Below are positions 15,342-23,708 of a DNA stretch of 64,000 nucleotides, in pieces. A program made the translations under genes and the position numbers. Source of the stretch: Streptomyces varsoviensis (GTDB lineage: Bacteria > Actinomycetota > Actinomycetes > Streptomycetales > Streptomycetaceae); NCBI RefSeq assembly GCF_000718635.1, contig NZ_JOBF01000004.1, forward strand, positions 220,630 to 284,629. The letters are read 5' to 3'. Position 1 is the stretch's first letter, and each line of letters starts with the position of its first letter. The notes beneath the pieces were generated by a model. That model was not told the DNA's origin and did no database searches. It saw only the letters and a list, made by a program, of their open reading frames with translations.

Positions 15342-16178
15342 TCACTTCCACCGCGCCGTGACGTCCCGCGTCTCGATGTGCATGCCCAGCGGGACGCGCC
15401 ACGCGTCCACGCAGATGGGCCAGGTCTGTTCCTTCCGCTGTCCCGCCGTGATGGGGGCGGGCAGGGGGCGGGTCTGCTTGATGGTCGCCCAGTCGACGCC
15501 GAGGGCCCCGATGACGTGGGTTTCGAAGGTGACGATGCCCTTGGTCACGGGCCGGCCGCCGGTGTTGGTGAAGGTGACGGTCACCTGTTCGCACCAGCGG
15601 TGGTCGGCCGGGGTGCGCTTCGGAGCGCTTACGGTCAGCGCTGCCGGCGAGGGCGATGGAGTGGGGGGCTTCGGGGAGCCGGGCGGGGTGGTGCCCGGAG
15701 TGCCTGGGGGGTTCGGCCTCTGCGGGGTGCCGGGGCCGTTCCCGGTGCCGGGGCCCTTGTCCGTACCCCTGCCCCTGCTCGTACCCGCGCCGGGTGCCTG
15801 CGCCGAGGGGTCGCCCGTACGGCTGCCCGTGCCCGGGCCCGTACCGGCGGAGGCGGAGGATGTGCCCGCGCTCGTACTCCCGCTCCCGCTGGGAGAGCCA
15901 GGGGCGCGGGGCGTGCGGGTGGTCCTGCCGTCCGTGCCGGATTTGTCGCCCGCGCTCGCGCTCGAACCGGGGGTCGGGCTGCCGCTGCCCGCTCCGTCCA
16001 GTGGTACGAGGTCCACACCGTCCTTCGGCGGTACGGCCGTGCCCGGGGCGTGGTTGCCGGCGGGGCCCGCCGCTTCGGCCGCGACATAGCCGTCGCGGCT
16101 GCCGCTGCCGCAGCCGGTGAGCAGTACGCCGAGGCAGAGCGCCGTCGCCGAGGCGGAGCCGATCGTCGTCCGTCGCAT
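15342..16178 (-). CDS. Secreted lipoprotein with Pro/Gly/Ser/Thr-rich spacer
   Basis: 278 residues. The N-terminus is a lipoprotein signal (MRRTTIGSASATALCLGVLLTGC), with the lipobox LLTGC putting the modified Cys at residue 23. Residues ~30-175 are a disordered spacer dominated by Gly, Ser, Thr and Pro that would extend the C-terminal domain through the peptidoglycan. Residues ~180-278 form a compact domain (VSAPKRTPADHRWCEQVTVTFTNTGGRPVTKGIVTFETHV; RKEQTWPICVDAWRVPLGMHIETRD) with two Cys that may pair. It looks like an immunoglobulin-like or carbohydrate-binding-like fold. Function unknown. Confidence 0.8.
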   Translation of the reverse strand: MRRTTIGSASATALCLGVLLTGCGSGSRDGYVAAEAAGPAGNHAPGTAVPPKDGVDLVPLDGAGSGSPTPGSSASAGDKSGTDGRTTRTPRAPGSPSGSGSTSAGTSSASAGTGPGTGSRTGDPSAQAPGAGTSRGRGTDKGPGTGNGPGTPQRPNPPGTPGTTPPGSPKPPTPSPSPAALTVSAPKRTPADHRWCEQVTVTFTNTGGRPVTKGIVTFETHVIGALGVDWATIKQTRPLPAPITAGQRKEQTWPICVDAWRVPLGMHIETRDVTARWK

Positions 16179-16401
16179 CGGGCCAGTGTGGCTGACGGGA
16201 CGTCAGCTGTATAGGTGATGTACGGGAATGTACGGGGGTGATGCCGCCCCGCATGGCGTCGCGGGCGTCGTACGGACGTATCCCGGGCGCGGTGCGGCGG
16301 GGCGCGTTACGGACCGGTGGGGCGCGGCCTCAGTCGCCTGGGCGGGTGAGGCGCCGCCTCGCGTACGGCGGTGCCGAGCCGATCGGCCCGGCCCGGCCCG
16401 T

Positions 16402-17238
16402 TCAGTCGGCGATGAGCCCTTCGCGCAGCGTCGCCAGGGTGCGGGTGAGCAGCCGGGAGACGTGCATCTGCGAGATGCCGACCTCCTCGCCGATCTGCGA
16501 CTGCGTCATATTGGCGAAGAAGCGCAGCATGATGATCTGCCGCTCCCGCGGCGGGAGTTTGGCCAGCAGCGGCTTGAGCGACTCGCGGTACTCGACGCCC
16601 TCCAGCGCGGAGTCCTCATAACCGAGCCGGTCGGCCAGCGAGCCCTCGCCGCCGTCCTCCTCGGCGGAGGGGGAGTCCAGCGAACTCGCGGTGTACGCGT
16701 TGCCCACCGCCAGGCCGTCGACCACGTCCTCCTCGGACACGCCCAGGCACATGGCCAGTTCGGGCACGGTCGGGGAGCGGTCGAGCTTCTGCGACAGCTC
16801 GTCGCTGGCCTTGGTGAGGGCGAGGCGCAGCTCCTGGAGCCGCCTGGGGACCCGCACGGACCAACTGGTGTCGCGGAAGAAGCGTTTGATCTCGCCGACG
16901 ACGGTCGGCATGGCGAAGGTCGGGAATTCCACGCCGCGTTCGCAGTCGAAACGATCGATCGCCTTGATGAGACCGATCGTGCCGACCTGGACGATGTCCT
17001 CCATCGGCTCGTTGCGGCTGCGGAACCGGGCCGCCGCGTACCGCACGAGCGGCAGGTTCAGTTCGATGAGGGTGTCGCGTACGTACGTACGCTCCGCGCT
17101 GTCCTTGGCAAGCGTGGCGAGCCGCAGGAAGAGGGCGCGGGAGAGGGTGCGAGTGTCGATGGCGTCGCAGTCGTCAAGCACATCGTGTGGTGCGTCTTTG
17201 GTGAGGAGCACCTTCGAGCTGCCCAGTTCTACGGACAT
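16402..17238 (-). CDS. SigB/SigF-type RNA polymerase sigma factor (first of a tandem pair)
   Basis: 278 residues, the usual length for Streptomyces SigB/SigF/SigG-family factors. Region 2 is [38 protein letters not shown] and then [22 protein letters not shown]. Region 3 is RSPTVPELAMCLGVSEEDVVDGL, and region 4 is [37 protein letters not shown]. These factors drive stress and differentiation regulons and are held by RsbW-type anti-sigma kinases; none is adjacent. A good SigB-type promoter lies upstream, so it may be autoregulated or read by its neighbour. Confidence 0.93.
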   Translation of the reverse strand: MSVELGSSKVLLTKDAPHDVLDDCDAIDTRTLSRALFLRLATLAKDSAERTYVRDTLIELNLPLVRYAAARFRSRNEPMEDIVQVGTIGLIKAIDRFDCERGVEFPTFAMPTVVGEIKRFFRDTSWSVRVPRRLQELRLALTKASDELSQKLDRSPTVPELAMCLGVSEEDVVDGLAVGNAYTASSLDSPSAEEDGGEGSLADRLGYEDSALEGVEYRESLKPLLAKLPPRERQIIMLRFFANMTQSQIGEEVGISQMHVSRLLTRTLATLREGLIAD

Positions 17239-17318
17239 GCCACCCCCTTGAGGTCGCGGACGGGTTGCCGGCAGCTCCCTCGTACCCAGTCCGTACGAGG
17301 AGTGCAGCCTCCACCTGA

Positions 17319-17344
17319 ATACCGGAGGCGGCGCTGTGGCAAAC
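17319..17344 (-). promoter_or_regulatory. SigB-type promoter for the sigma factor gene
   Basis: On the minus strand GTTT (17344-17341) is followed after 16 bases by CGGTAT (17324-17319), close to the Streptomyces SigB/SigF-type consensus GNNT-N14-16-GGGTAT. It lies 81 bases upstream of the start at 17238. Confidence 0.5.
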
Positions 17345-17401
17345 GCGGTTCCAGCAGAATGTCACATGTCGGCAACGCGCTGTAGCGCCAAGTCGACTTA
17401 T

Positions 17402-17423
17402 CCGCCCCGAAGGGGTGGGGCGG
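17402..17423 (-). terminator. GC-rich hairpin after the upstream sigma factor gene
   Basis: CCGCCCC and GGGGCGG arms around 8 bases, 17 bases past the stop at 17440. There is no T tract, so termination or attenuation is only probable. Confidence 0.4.
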
Positions 17424-17439
17424 GGGTCCCTCGCGTTGA

Positions 17440-18570
17440 TTACGCCTCGATCCGATTTGCGGAACGCAGGCGTGCGAAGCTGCGCGAGAGCAGCCGGGAC
17501 ACGTGCATCTGCGAAACCCCGAGCTCCACACTGATCTGGGACTGCGTCAGGTTGTTGTAGTACCGCAGCAGCAGGATTCGCTGCTCGCGCTCCGGTAGCT
17601 GTACGAGAAGGTGGCGGACGAGGTCGCGGTGTTCGACTCCGGCGAGCGCCGGGTCCTCGTACCCCAGCCGGTCGAGAAGGCCCGGCAGCCCGTCGCCCTC
17701 CTGCGCCGCCTCCAGCGAGGTGGCGTGGTACGAGCGGCCCGCCTCGATGCACGCGAGCACGTCCTCCTCGGTCAGCTTGAGCCGTTCGGCGATCTCGGCG
17801 GTCGTCGGGGAGCGGCCGTGCAGCACGGTCAGATCCTCGGTCGCGCCGTTGACCTGCACCCACAGCTCGTGGAGGCGGCGCGGCACATGGACCGTACGGA
17901 CGTTGTCGCGGAAGTACCGCTTGATCTCGCCGACGACGGTCGGCATCGCGAACGTCGGGAACTGCACCCCGCGGTCGGGGTCGAACCGGTCGATGGCGTT
18001 GATCAGACCGATCGTGCCGACCTGGACCACGTCCTCCATCGGCTCGTTACGGCTGCGGAACCTCGCCGCCGCGTACCGCACCAGCGGCAGGTTGGCCTCG
18101 ATCAGGGCGGCCCGTACGCGCGCGTGCTCGCTGGTCCCCGGCTCCAGGTCGGCGATCTCCTTGAACAGGACCTGCGTCAGCGCGCGGGCATCGGCGCCGC
18201 GCCGCTCCCGGCGGTGAGTGGGGCTCTCGGGCGGGGGGACCTGTTCCTGTTCCTCTGCCTGTGCCTCTGTCTGTGCCGGTGCCTGTTCCTCTGCCTGTGC
18301 CGGTGTCGGTTCCGGTGCTTGTGGTTGCTCCGGTGCTTGTTCTTGGGCCTGCGCCTGCTTCGGCTCGTTCCCCTGTGCCTGCTCGTTCTCCCCCTCCTCC
18401 CCCTCCTGGTCTTCCGTCGGCTCTTCCTCCCTGCCTTCGAGGGGCGCTTCACGGCTCTCGGCCGCTGTCTCCCGGCCCGGGCGCGCCGCCGTACGGCTCC
18501 CGGTCGCGGGCTCGCCGTCGGCGCCGCTCCGGCTCTGGAGCGGCGTTCCGGGCGCGGTGCGGGCCGACAT
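17440..18570 (-). CDS. SigB/SigF-type sigma factor with long low-complexity N-terminus
   Basis: 376 residues from ATG 18570; a TTG at 18612 would add 14 residues. Residues ~1-125 are Glu/Gln/Ala/Pro-rich repeats ([25 protein letters not shown] region). The sigma core follows: [128 protein letters not shown]. The core is strikingly like the next gene's product, so the pair arose by duplication. The added acidic N-terminus may tune core binding or anti-sigma contact. It ends 201 bases before the second sigma gene starts, same strand. Confidence 0.92.
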   Translation of the reverse strand: MSARTAPGTPLQSRSGADGEPATGSRTAARPGRETAAESREAPLEGREEEPTEDQEGEEGENEQAQGNEPKQAQAQEQAPEQPQAPEPTPAQAEEQAPAQTEAQAEEQEQVPPPESPTHRRERRGADARALTQVLFKEIADLEPGTSEHARVRAALIEANLPLVRYAAARFRSRNEPMEDVVQVGTIGLINAIDRFDPDRGVQFPTFAMPTVVGEIKRYFRDNVRTVHVPRRLHELWVQVNGATEDLTVLHGRSPTTAEIAERLKLTEEDVLACIEAGRSYHATSLEAAQEGDGLPGLLDRLGYEDPALAGVEHRDLVRHLLVQLPEREQRILLLRYYNNLTQSQISVELGVSQMHVSRLLSRSFARLRSANRIEA

Positions 18571-18654
18571 CCTCACGCCACCCCTTCCCCTCAGGTTCTC
18601 CGTATCCGTCAAAAGCGGTCATAGCATCACAAGACATGTGCACTGTGTGCAAGC

Positions 18655-18785
18655 ACCCAATAACGACGTGTTGGTTCGTTAGTTGGTTTGTTTGTCGGCC
18701 TGTCGGCTGATCCGCGGGTTGGTCCGTTGGGTGGGTCGTAGGTGGTCCGCCGAGTGGTCCGTAGGTTGGTCCGTCGGGTGGGCCC
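18655..18785. repeat. Degenerate GGTTGGTCCGT tandem repeats
   Basis: An imprecise array of T/G-rich units (ggttggtccgttgggtgggtcg, taggtggtccg, taggttggtccg) fills the gap between the sigma factor gene and the next terminator. No gene is seen in it. Confidence 0.5.
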
Positions 18786-18812
18786 GTCTTCCGGCGGCGG
18801 AGGCACGGAAAA

Positions 18813-18852
18813 GGCCCCGTGCTCTCGGACAGCAGTCCGAGAGCACGGGGCC
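18813..18852 (-). terminator. Strong intrinsic terminator after the A/B-barrel gene
   Basis: A perfect 18-bp inverted repeat (GGCCCCGTGCTCTCGGAC and complement) with a 4-base loop. On the minus strand it is followed by TTTT, as in a classical rho-independent terminator, 20 bases past the stop at 18872. Confidence 0.88.
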
Positions 18853-18871
18853 CGGTGGCCCGGCCGGCCCG

Positions 18872-19165
18872 TCAGAACGGGTAGTCGGCCATCACCCAGG
18901 TCGAGAATTCCTTCCACAGCGCGACGCCCGCCTGGTGCGCCGGGTGCTCCAGATAGCGCTGGAGCGCCTCGGCGTCTTCGACAGAGGAGTTGATGGCGAA
19001 GTCGTACGCGATGGGGCGGTCGGCGACGTTCCAGCCGCACTCCCAGGAACGCAGGTCGGGGATGAGCCCGCCCAGCTCCTCGAAGGCGCGCGCGCCCGCG
19101 ACCACGCGCGGGTCGTCGCGCGTGACGCCCTCATTGAGCTTGAACAGGACCAGGTGGCGTAGCAC
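18872..19165 (-). CDS. Dabb (stress-responsive A/B barrel) family protein
   Basis: 97 residues, typical length. The family pattern is clear: MLRHLVLFKLNEGVTRDD at the start, SWECGWNVADRPIAYDFAINSSVEDAEALQRYLEHPAHQA in the middle and an aromatic end. Dabb proteins form dimeric alpha/beta barrels of the ferredoxin-like fold; known members include stress proteins and olivetolic-acid-cyclase-like enzymes. No catalytic assignment is possible here. A strong terminator follows, and a 54-residue membrane peptide gene lies just upstream on the same strand. Confidence 0.88.
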   Translation of the reverse strand: MLRHLVLFKLNEGVTRDDPRVVAGARAFEELGGLIPDLRSWECGWNVADRPIAYDFAINSSVEDAEALQRYLEHPAHQAGVALWKEFSTWVMADYPF

Positions 19166-19231
19166 GCGGATGTCTCCCTGTGGACGGCGCGGAGCCGGTC
19201 GTACGAGGAGGCCGTCTCCTCCTCGACCAGG

Positions 19232-19396
19232 TCACTTGATGAGCTGGGTCATGAACTCGCCCACGCTGTGCGCGGCGTCCGAGATGGCCTGGAAGCCCAT
19301 CTGGACCAGTTCGGCGGCCCGGGGCGGGGAGGTGATGATCGTGTACAGCACAAAGATGACAACGATGATGAGGATTATCTTCCTCGCTTGCGCCAT
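19232..19396 (-). CDS. 54-residue single-pass membrane peptide
   Basis: ATG 19396 is preceded by GGGGAGGCAGTGCAGC. The peptide starts MAQARKIILIIVVIFVLY, with a hydrophobic helix at residues ~7-22 and positive charge on the N side. It ends with an amphipathic helix (RAAELVQMGFQAISDAAHSVGEFMTQLIK). It has good third-position G/C bias. It is probably an inner-membrane microprotein with its C-terminal helix lying on the membrane surface. Such short proteins are common in Streptomyces and are often missed. It lies 66 bases upstream of the Dabb gene, same strand, and may be co-transcribed. Confidence 0.65.
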   Translation of the reverse strand: MAQARKIILIIVVIFVLYTIITSPPRAAELVQMGFQAISDAAHSVGEFMTQLIK

Positions 19397-19904
19397 GCTG
19401 CACTGCCTCCCCGGCTGTCCCCTCTGTCTCGCGCGAGTCTATCCACACATATGGACGAGTCGTCGGTCCGCATCCGTGCGTTGATGTCATCTTTAAGGAC
19501 CAAAGGCCCGATGAACGGGGCCCTTTGCCCGCTGGCTCCGCTCCCCGAAGGGCGGAGGATAGAGGGGAGCCCAGCGGATCTGGCAGGAATCCGTGGGCAA
19601 GGGACATGGGCCTCACTGCGGGGTCCGGCCGCGCGCTTCCCCCCTGAGCGCGGCCTGGACTTGGAGACCGTGTCCTCATCGGGGGAAGCGGCTTGTCCCC
19701 CCGATGCCGCTTCCCCCGTCCTTCTTTTCTCCCCCTTTTTTCTTCTTTCTCTTTCGCCGGGCTGGCTGCGCTGGGCCGTCTTCGCCGGGCTGGCTGCGCT
19801 GGGCCATCTTTGCCGGGCCGTCTTCGCTGGGCCGTCGCCTCTTGGCCTTCGCTTTCGCTGGTCCGCTTCTCTCAGCCCCTGCCGGGGTCAGCCCCCCGCC
19901 GGGG
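19397..19904. other. Intergenic region with hairpin and low-complexity repeats
   Basis: No gene. An imperfect hairpin near 19500-19525 (CAAAGGCCCG against CGGGGCCCTTTG) may be a terminator. A T/C-rich run lies at 19720-19755, and repeated cgccgggctggctgcgctggg and gtcagccccccgccgg units lie at about 19755-19915. Confidence 0.5.
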
Positions 19905-22709
19905 TCAGCCCCCCGCCGAGACCATCCGCACCGCCGGTGTCCGCAGCGTGTGCCAGGCCGGGGCGACCGTGGCGAGCAGGGCGATGAGCGCGCAGGCCGC
20001 CGCGGTCCCCGCGACCGGCCCGGCCGGTACCACGACCGGCGTTCCGCTGACGATCTGCTGGAGTGCGATCCACAGGCCGCCCAGGCTGAGCGCGGCCACG
20101 CCCGCGGCCAGGACCAGGCCCACCGCGACCACCAGCAGCGCCTCGGCCGCCACCACCCGCAGTACCTGGGCGGGCGTCAGCCCGGAGAGGCGCAGCAGGG
20201 CGAGTTCGCGGGCGCGGTGGCGGGTGGACATGACCAGGGTGTTGGCGATGGCGACGCCGGTGTAGAGGACCGCGATGCCGCCGATGAACAGGAGGGCCAG
20301 CCGGGTCTCCGCCGCTTTACGGGCGTCCACGCGCGCCGTCCACCGCTCGCGCGGCACCGCCTCCGCGAACCCGTCGTCGGCCGCCGCCTCGACCGCCGCG
20401 CGGACCGTCGCCGGGTCGGCGCCGGGCCGCGGCTTGACGTAGAGGGCGTCGGGGAGGCGCGTACCGGCGTAGCGGGAGCTGACGAAGACGCCGCCATCGC
20501 CCAGCCCGGCCCTGAGCACCGCCGCCACGCGCAGCGAGACCTCGCGGCCGTCGGCCAGCCACACCGTGACCTTGTCGCCGGCGGCGCGGTGCCAGGACTC
20601 GTCGACGACGATCGTCCGGTCGTCGGCGAAGTCCGCGAGGCTGCCGGAGACCACCGGGAGTGTCAGCACGGCGGCCAGTTCGGCGGGGGTGACGGCCCGC
20701 GCGGGGTAGGGCAGCAGCGGGGCGCCGGCCGGGTAGAGGAGCGGGTCGGGGCCGGGGACGGTGAAGACCGTCGTCGGCGTGGTGGCCGCCGCGTCCACGC
20801 CGGGCACCGCGCGGACCTTGTCCACGGTGGCGCGGCTGAGCCCGGGCGCGGACCCAGGGGTGACGACCAGGTCGGCGTCGCGCACCTGCTGTCCGACCTC
20901 CCTGGAACGGGCCGTCTGGATCGACCCCGAGGTGCTCCACAGCGAACAGGCCAGCCCGACCGTGATGAGCACCGGCGCGGCGGTGGCGGCGGTGCGGCGG
21001 ATCGAGGTCAGGGCCGCGGCCTGTACGAGCATGGCGCCGGCGCCGCGACCGCGGGCCGGCCAGGCGGTGACGAGCCGGGTGATGAGGGGGATGACCAGCG
21101 GCGACAGCAGCGTGCAGGCGAGGATCAGGGCCGGGGCGGCCAGGGTGGTGAGCCCGGCCCAGTACAGCGGGGGCAGCAGTGGCGCGGCGGCCAGCAGCGC
21201 GAGGGCGCAGACCAGGACGGCCAGCCCGGCCAGCCGCCGGGCCAGGGGGATGGCCGGGCGTTGGGCCGCACTCGCGTCTTCGCTGCCGTTCTCGCTGCCG
21301 TTCGCGCCGTCGTTCTCACCGTCGTTCTCGCTCTCGTGCAGCGCCTCCAGCGGCCGGACCCGTCCCGCGCGGAGGGCCGAGACGCCGGCGCCGAGCCAGG
21401 CGAGCAGCACACCCAGCGCGAAGGCGGCGACGAGGAGCAGGGCCGATTCCCAGGACAGCGGCGCGGAGAACCACTCCGGCGCGATCCCGTGGCCGACCAG
21501 CCAGTCGGCGAGCAGCGGCGCGCCGAGGAGGCTCAGGGCGCAGCCGGCGGCGGAGCCGGCGACGCCGACGATCTTCGCCTCGCTCAGCACCAGCCGCCGC
21601 ACCTGGCGCGAGGTGGCGCCGGCCAGTCGCAGCAGGGCGAGTTCGCGGCGGCGCTGGACGACGGAGTAGGAGAAGGTCGAGGCGATGACGCAGACGGAGA
21701 CGAAGGCGGCGACGCCGGCGGCCAGGCCGAGCAGGCTGCTCACGCCGACGACCGCGTCGGCGTCCTCCTTCGCGCGGGGATCGGCGGCGCGGCGGGCGTC
21801 GCCGGTGAGGACCTGGACCCCGTCGCCGACCGCCGCGCGTACCGCCTCGGGACGGGCGTACGAGACGAGCGCGTCGACGCGCGGGGAGAGGCGGGCGGCC
21901 TCCCGCTCGCTGAAGAAGAGGGCGTGTTCGAAGGAGACCGGGGCCGTGACGCCGGAGACGGTGTAGGAACGCGCCCGCTCACGGGTCAGCACGGTCACCT
22001 TGTCGCCCGGCCTCGCGGTGCCGAAGCCGCCGACGACCATCTCGTCGTCGGCGGCGGGCGGGCGCCCGGCGGCCAGCCGGTACGGGGCGAAGGCCGCCGC
22101 CGACCAGGCGTGGCCGACCTGCCGGCGGGGGCCGTCGGCGAGGTGGACGGGGAAGCTGCGGTCCAGGACCGTACGCCCGGCTGGCCTGGTTGGTTCGGCT
22201 GGTCCGGCTGGTCCGGCGGGCCCGGTTGGCCCGGTTGGCCCGGTTGGCCCGGTTGGCCCGGTTGGCCCGGCGGGTTCGGCGGGTCCGGCTGGTTCGGCTG
22301 GGTCGGCTGGCCCGGCGGGCTCGGCCGTACGGGCTTTCGCGACGAGTGTGTCGGACAGGCCGCGCGGTTCTGCGAGGGCCTCCTTGTTCCGGCCGCCCCA
22401 GGGGTCGGGCACGGTGAGGGTCGGGTTGCCCCGTACGACCACGGGGGCGGCGGCGAAGCGGCCGGGGGCTTGGTCGGGGCCGGGCCCGGTGCTCGGTGGG
22501 CCGGTGGTGGTCGCGGTGGCGGCGAGTACGAGACCCATGGTGGCCAGCAGGGCCACCCCGAGCATGAGCGCGATGAAGGGCCCGAGGAACGCGCCCCATC
22601 TGGTGCGCAGGGTGCGCCAGGCGATCCTCGACATGCCCGTGTCGGTGGGTTCGGCGGCCTTGGTCGCCCTCCCCGGGCGGCCGGGGGGCCGGAGGCCGGT
22701 GCTCAGCAT
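19905..22709 (-). CDS. FtsX-type ABC transporter permease (MacB-like)
   Basis: 934 residues from ATG 22709, which overlaps the ATPase stop by 7 bases; ATG 22634 (MSRIAWRTLRTRWG) is an alternative. The protein has two FtsX/MacB permease domains. The first extracytoplasmic region spans residues ~70-280; helices follow at ~290-400 with the signature RRRELALLRLAGATSRQVRRLVLSEA. Further helices lead to a second extracytoplasmic region and the final helices with the matching RARELALLRLSGLTPAQVLRVV. The first outside loop contains a collagen-like GPT/GPA run encoded by 9-bp tandem repeats (about 22185-22330). It exports a lipid, peptide or drug, or acts as a mechanotransmitter, together with the ATPase. 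A divergent histidine kinase suggests an antimicrobial-response module. Confidence 0.9.
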   Translation of the reverse strand: MLSTGLRPPGRPGRATKAAEPTDTGMSRIAWRTLRTRWGAFLGPFIALMLGVALLATMGLVLAATATTTGPPSTGPGPDQAPGRFAAAPVVVRGNPTLTVPDPWGGRNKEALAEPRGLSDTLVAKARTAEPAGPADPAEPAGPAEPAGPTGPTGPTGPTGPTGPAGPAGPAEPTRPAGRTVLDRSFPVHLADGPRRQVGHAWSAAAFAPYRLAAGRPPAADDEMVVGGFGTARPGDKVTVLTRERARSYTVSGVTAPVSFEHALFFSEREAARLSPRVDALVSYARPEAVRAAVGDGVQVLTGDARRAADPRAKEDADAVVGVSSLLGLAAGVAAFVSVCVIASTFSYSVVQRRRELALLRLAGATSRQVRRLVLSEAKIVGVAGSAAGCALSLLGAPLLADWLVGHGIAPEWFSAPLSWESALLLVAAFALGVLLAWLGAGVSALRAGRVRPLEALHESENDGENDGANGSENGSEDASAAQRPAIPLARRLAGLAVLVCALALLAAAPLLPPLYWAGLTTLAAPALILACTLLSPLVIPLITRLVTAWPARGRGAGAMLVQAAALTSIRRTAATAAPVLITVGLACSLWSTSGSIQTARSREVGQQVRDADLVVTPGSAPGLSRATVDKVRAVPGVDAAATTPTTVFTVPGPDPLLYPAGAPLLPYPARAVTPAELAAVLTLPVVSGSLADFADDRTIVVDESWHRAAGDKVTVWLADGREVSLRVAAVLRAGLGDGGVFVSSRYAGTRLPDALYVKPRPGADPATVRAAVEAAADDGFAEAVPRERWTARVDARKAAETRLALLFIGGIAVLYTGVAIANTLVMSTRHRARELALLRLSGLTPAQVLRVVAAEALLVVAVGLVLAAGVAALSLGGLWIALQQIVSGTPVVVPAGPVAGTAAACALIALLATVAPAWHTLRTPAVRMVSAGG

Positions 22710-23485
22710 CCCGCAGTCTCTGGATGGGGCGTACGGCCGGCCGTATCGGTCATTCGGGTCATCCGGGTCATCCGGTTCGCCACCTCTTCGGCCGTCGGCG
22801 CTTCGAGGCGGCTGGTGACGCGCCCGTCCTGGAGGAAGATCACCTGATGCGCGTACGAGGCCGCCACCGGATCGTGCGTGACCATCACGATGGTCAGCCC
22901 GTCGTCGACCATGTCCCGCAGCATCGCGAGGAGTTCGCGGGAGGTGTTGGTGTCCAGCGCGCCGGTGGGCTCGTCGGCGAAGAGCACCTGGGGGCGGGTG
23001 ATCAGGGCGCGGGCGATCGCCACGCGCTGTTGCTGGCCGCCGGAGAGCGCACCGGGCAGGTGCCGGGCGCGTTCGGCGAGGCCGACCGCCGCCAGTACGT
23101 CCCGGAGTTCGGCGCCGGAGGGCCTGCGGCCGGCCAGCCGCAGCGGGAGGGCGACGTTCTGCTCGGCCGTCAGCGACGGCAGCAGGTTGAAGGACTGGAA
23201 GACGAAGCCGACGCGGTCGCGGCGGAGGAGGGTGAGCGCGGTCTCGTTCAGCCCGGTCAGGTCCGTACCGGCGAGGACCACCCGCCCGCCCGTGGGCCGG
23301 TCGAGGCCCGCGGCGCACTGGAGGAGCGTCGACTTCCCCGACCCGGAGGGGCCCATGACGGCGGTGAACGAGCCTTGAGGGATGGTCAGGGTGACGTCGT
23401 CGAGGGCGGTGACGGAGTTCGGCCCGGTGCCGTAACTCCTTGACACGGAGAGAAGCTGTACCGGTTCGTTGGCGTTCATAGCCAT
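22703..23485 (-). CDS. ABC transporter ATP-binding protein (MacB/LolD-like)
   Basis: 260 residues from ATG 23485 (MAMNANEP); ATG 23479 is also possible, and the frame is open upstream without coding character. Walker A is GPSGSGKST, the Q-loop VFQSFNLLPSLTAEQNV, the signature LSGGQQQRVAIARAL and Walker B VLFADEPTGALD, with the switch His in VTHDP. This is the LolD/MacB class that pairs with FtsX-type permeases, and the permease gene overlaps its stop. The C-terminus carries short Arg-Met-Thr repeats (RMTRMTRMT) from a 9-bp DNA repeat. The intergenic region to the divergent kinase holds several CTACC/GGTAG inverted motifs. Confidence 0.93.
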   Translation of the reverse strand: MAMNANEPVQLLSVSRSYGTGPNSVTALDDVTLTIPQGSFTAVMGPSGSGKSTLLQCAAGLDRPTGGRVVLAGTDLTGLNETALTLLRRDRVGFVFQSFNLLPSLTAEQNVALPLRLAGRRPSGAELRDVLAAVGLAERARHLPGALSGGQQQRVAIARALITRPQVLFADEPTGALDTNTSRELLAMLRDMVDDGLTIVMVTHDPVAASYAHQVIFLQDGRVTSRLEAPTAEEVANRMTRMTRMTDTAGRTPHPETAGC

Positions 23486-23631
23486 CAGACAACCGGCGGG
23501 GGCCGACCGTCGCACTACCGCGGGGGCGACTCTTGGGGGTAGGGCAGGCACTACCGGGGGGCGGTCGGGGGCGTCGGAGGGTCCCGTCGGAGGGGCGGTT
23601 GGGGGTTGTGGGAGGGGCCGTCGGCCAGTGG

Positions 23632-23653
23632 GGGGTAGAGCCTGTTCTACCCC
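23632..23653. promoter_or_regulatory. Inverted repeat between ABC transporter and histidine kinase genes
   Basis: GGGGTAGA-N6-TCTACCCC, perfect 8-bp arms. Related GGTAG/CTACC pairs occur at about 23538-23555. The layout suits a NarL-type response-regulator dimer, but the cognate regulator gene is not adjacent. Confidence 0.5.
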
Positions 23654-23708
23654 GGTACGGGGGCAGGGGCGAAGGACGCCGTACGCGACGGTCCGTATCG
23701 TTTCGGCG

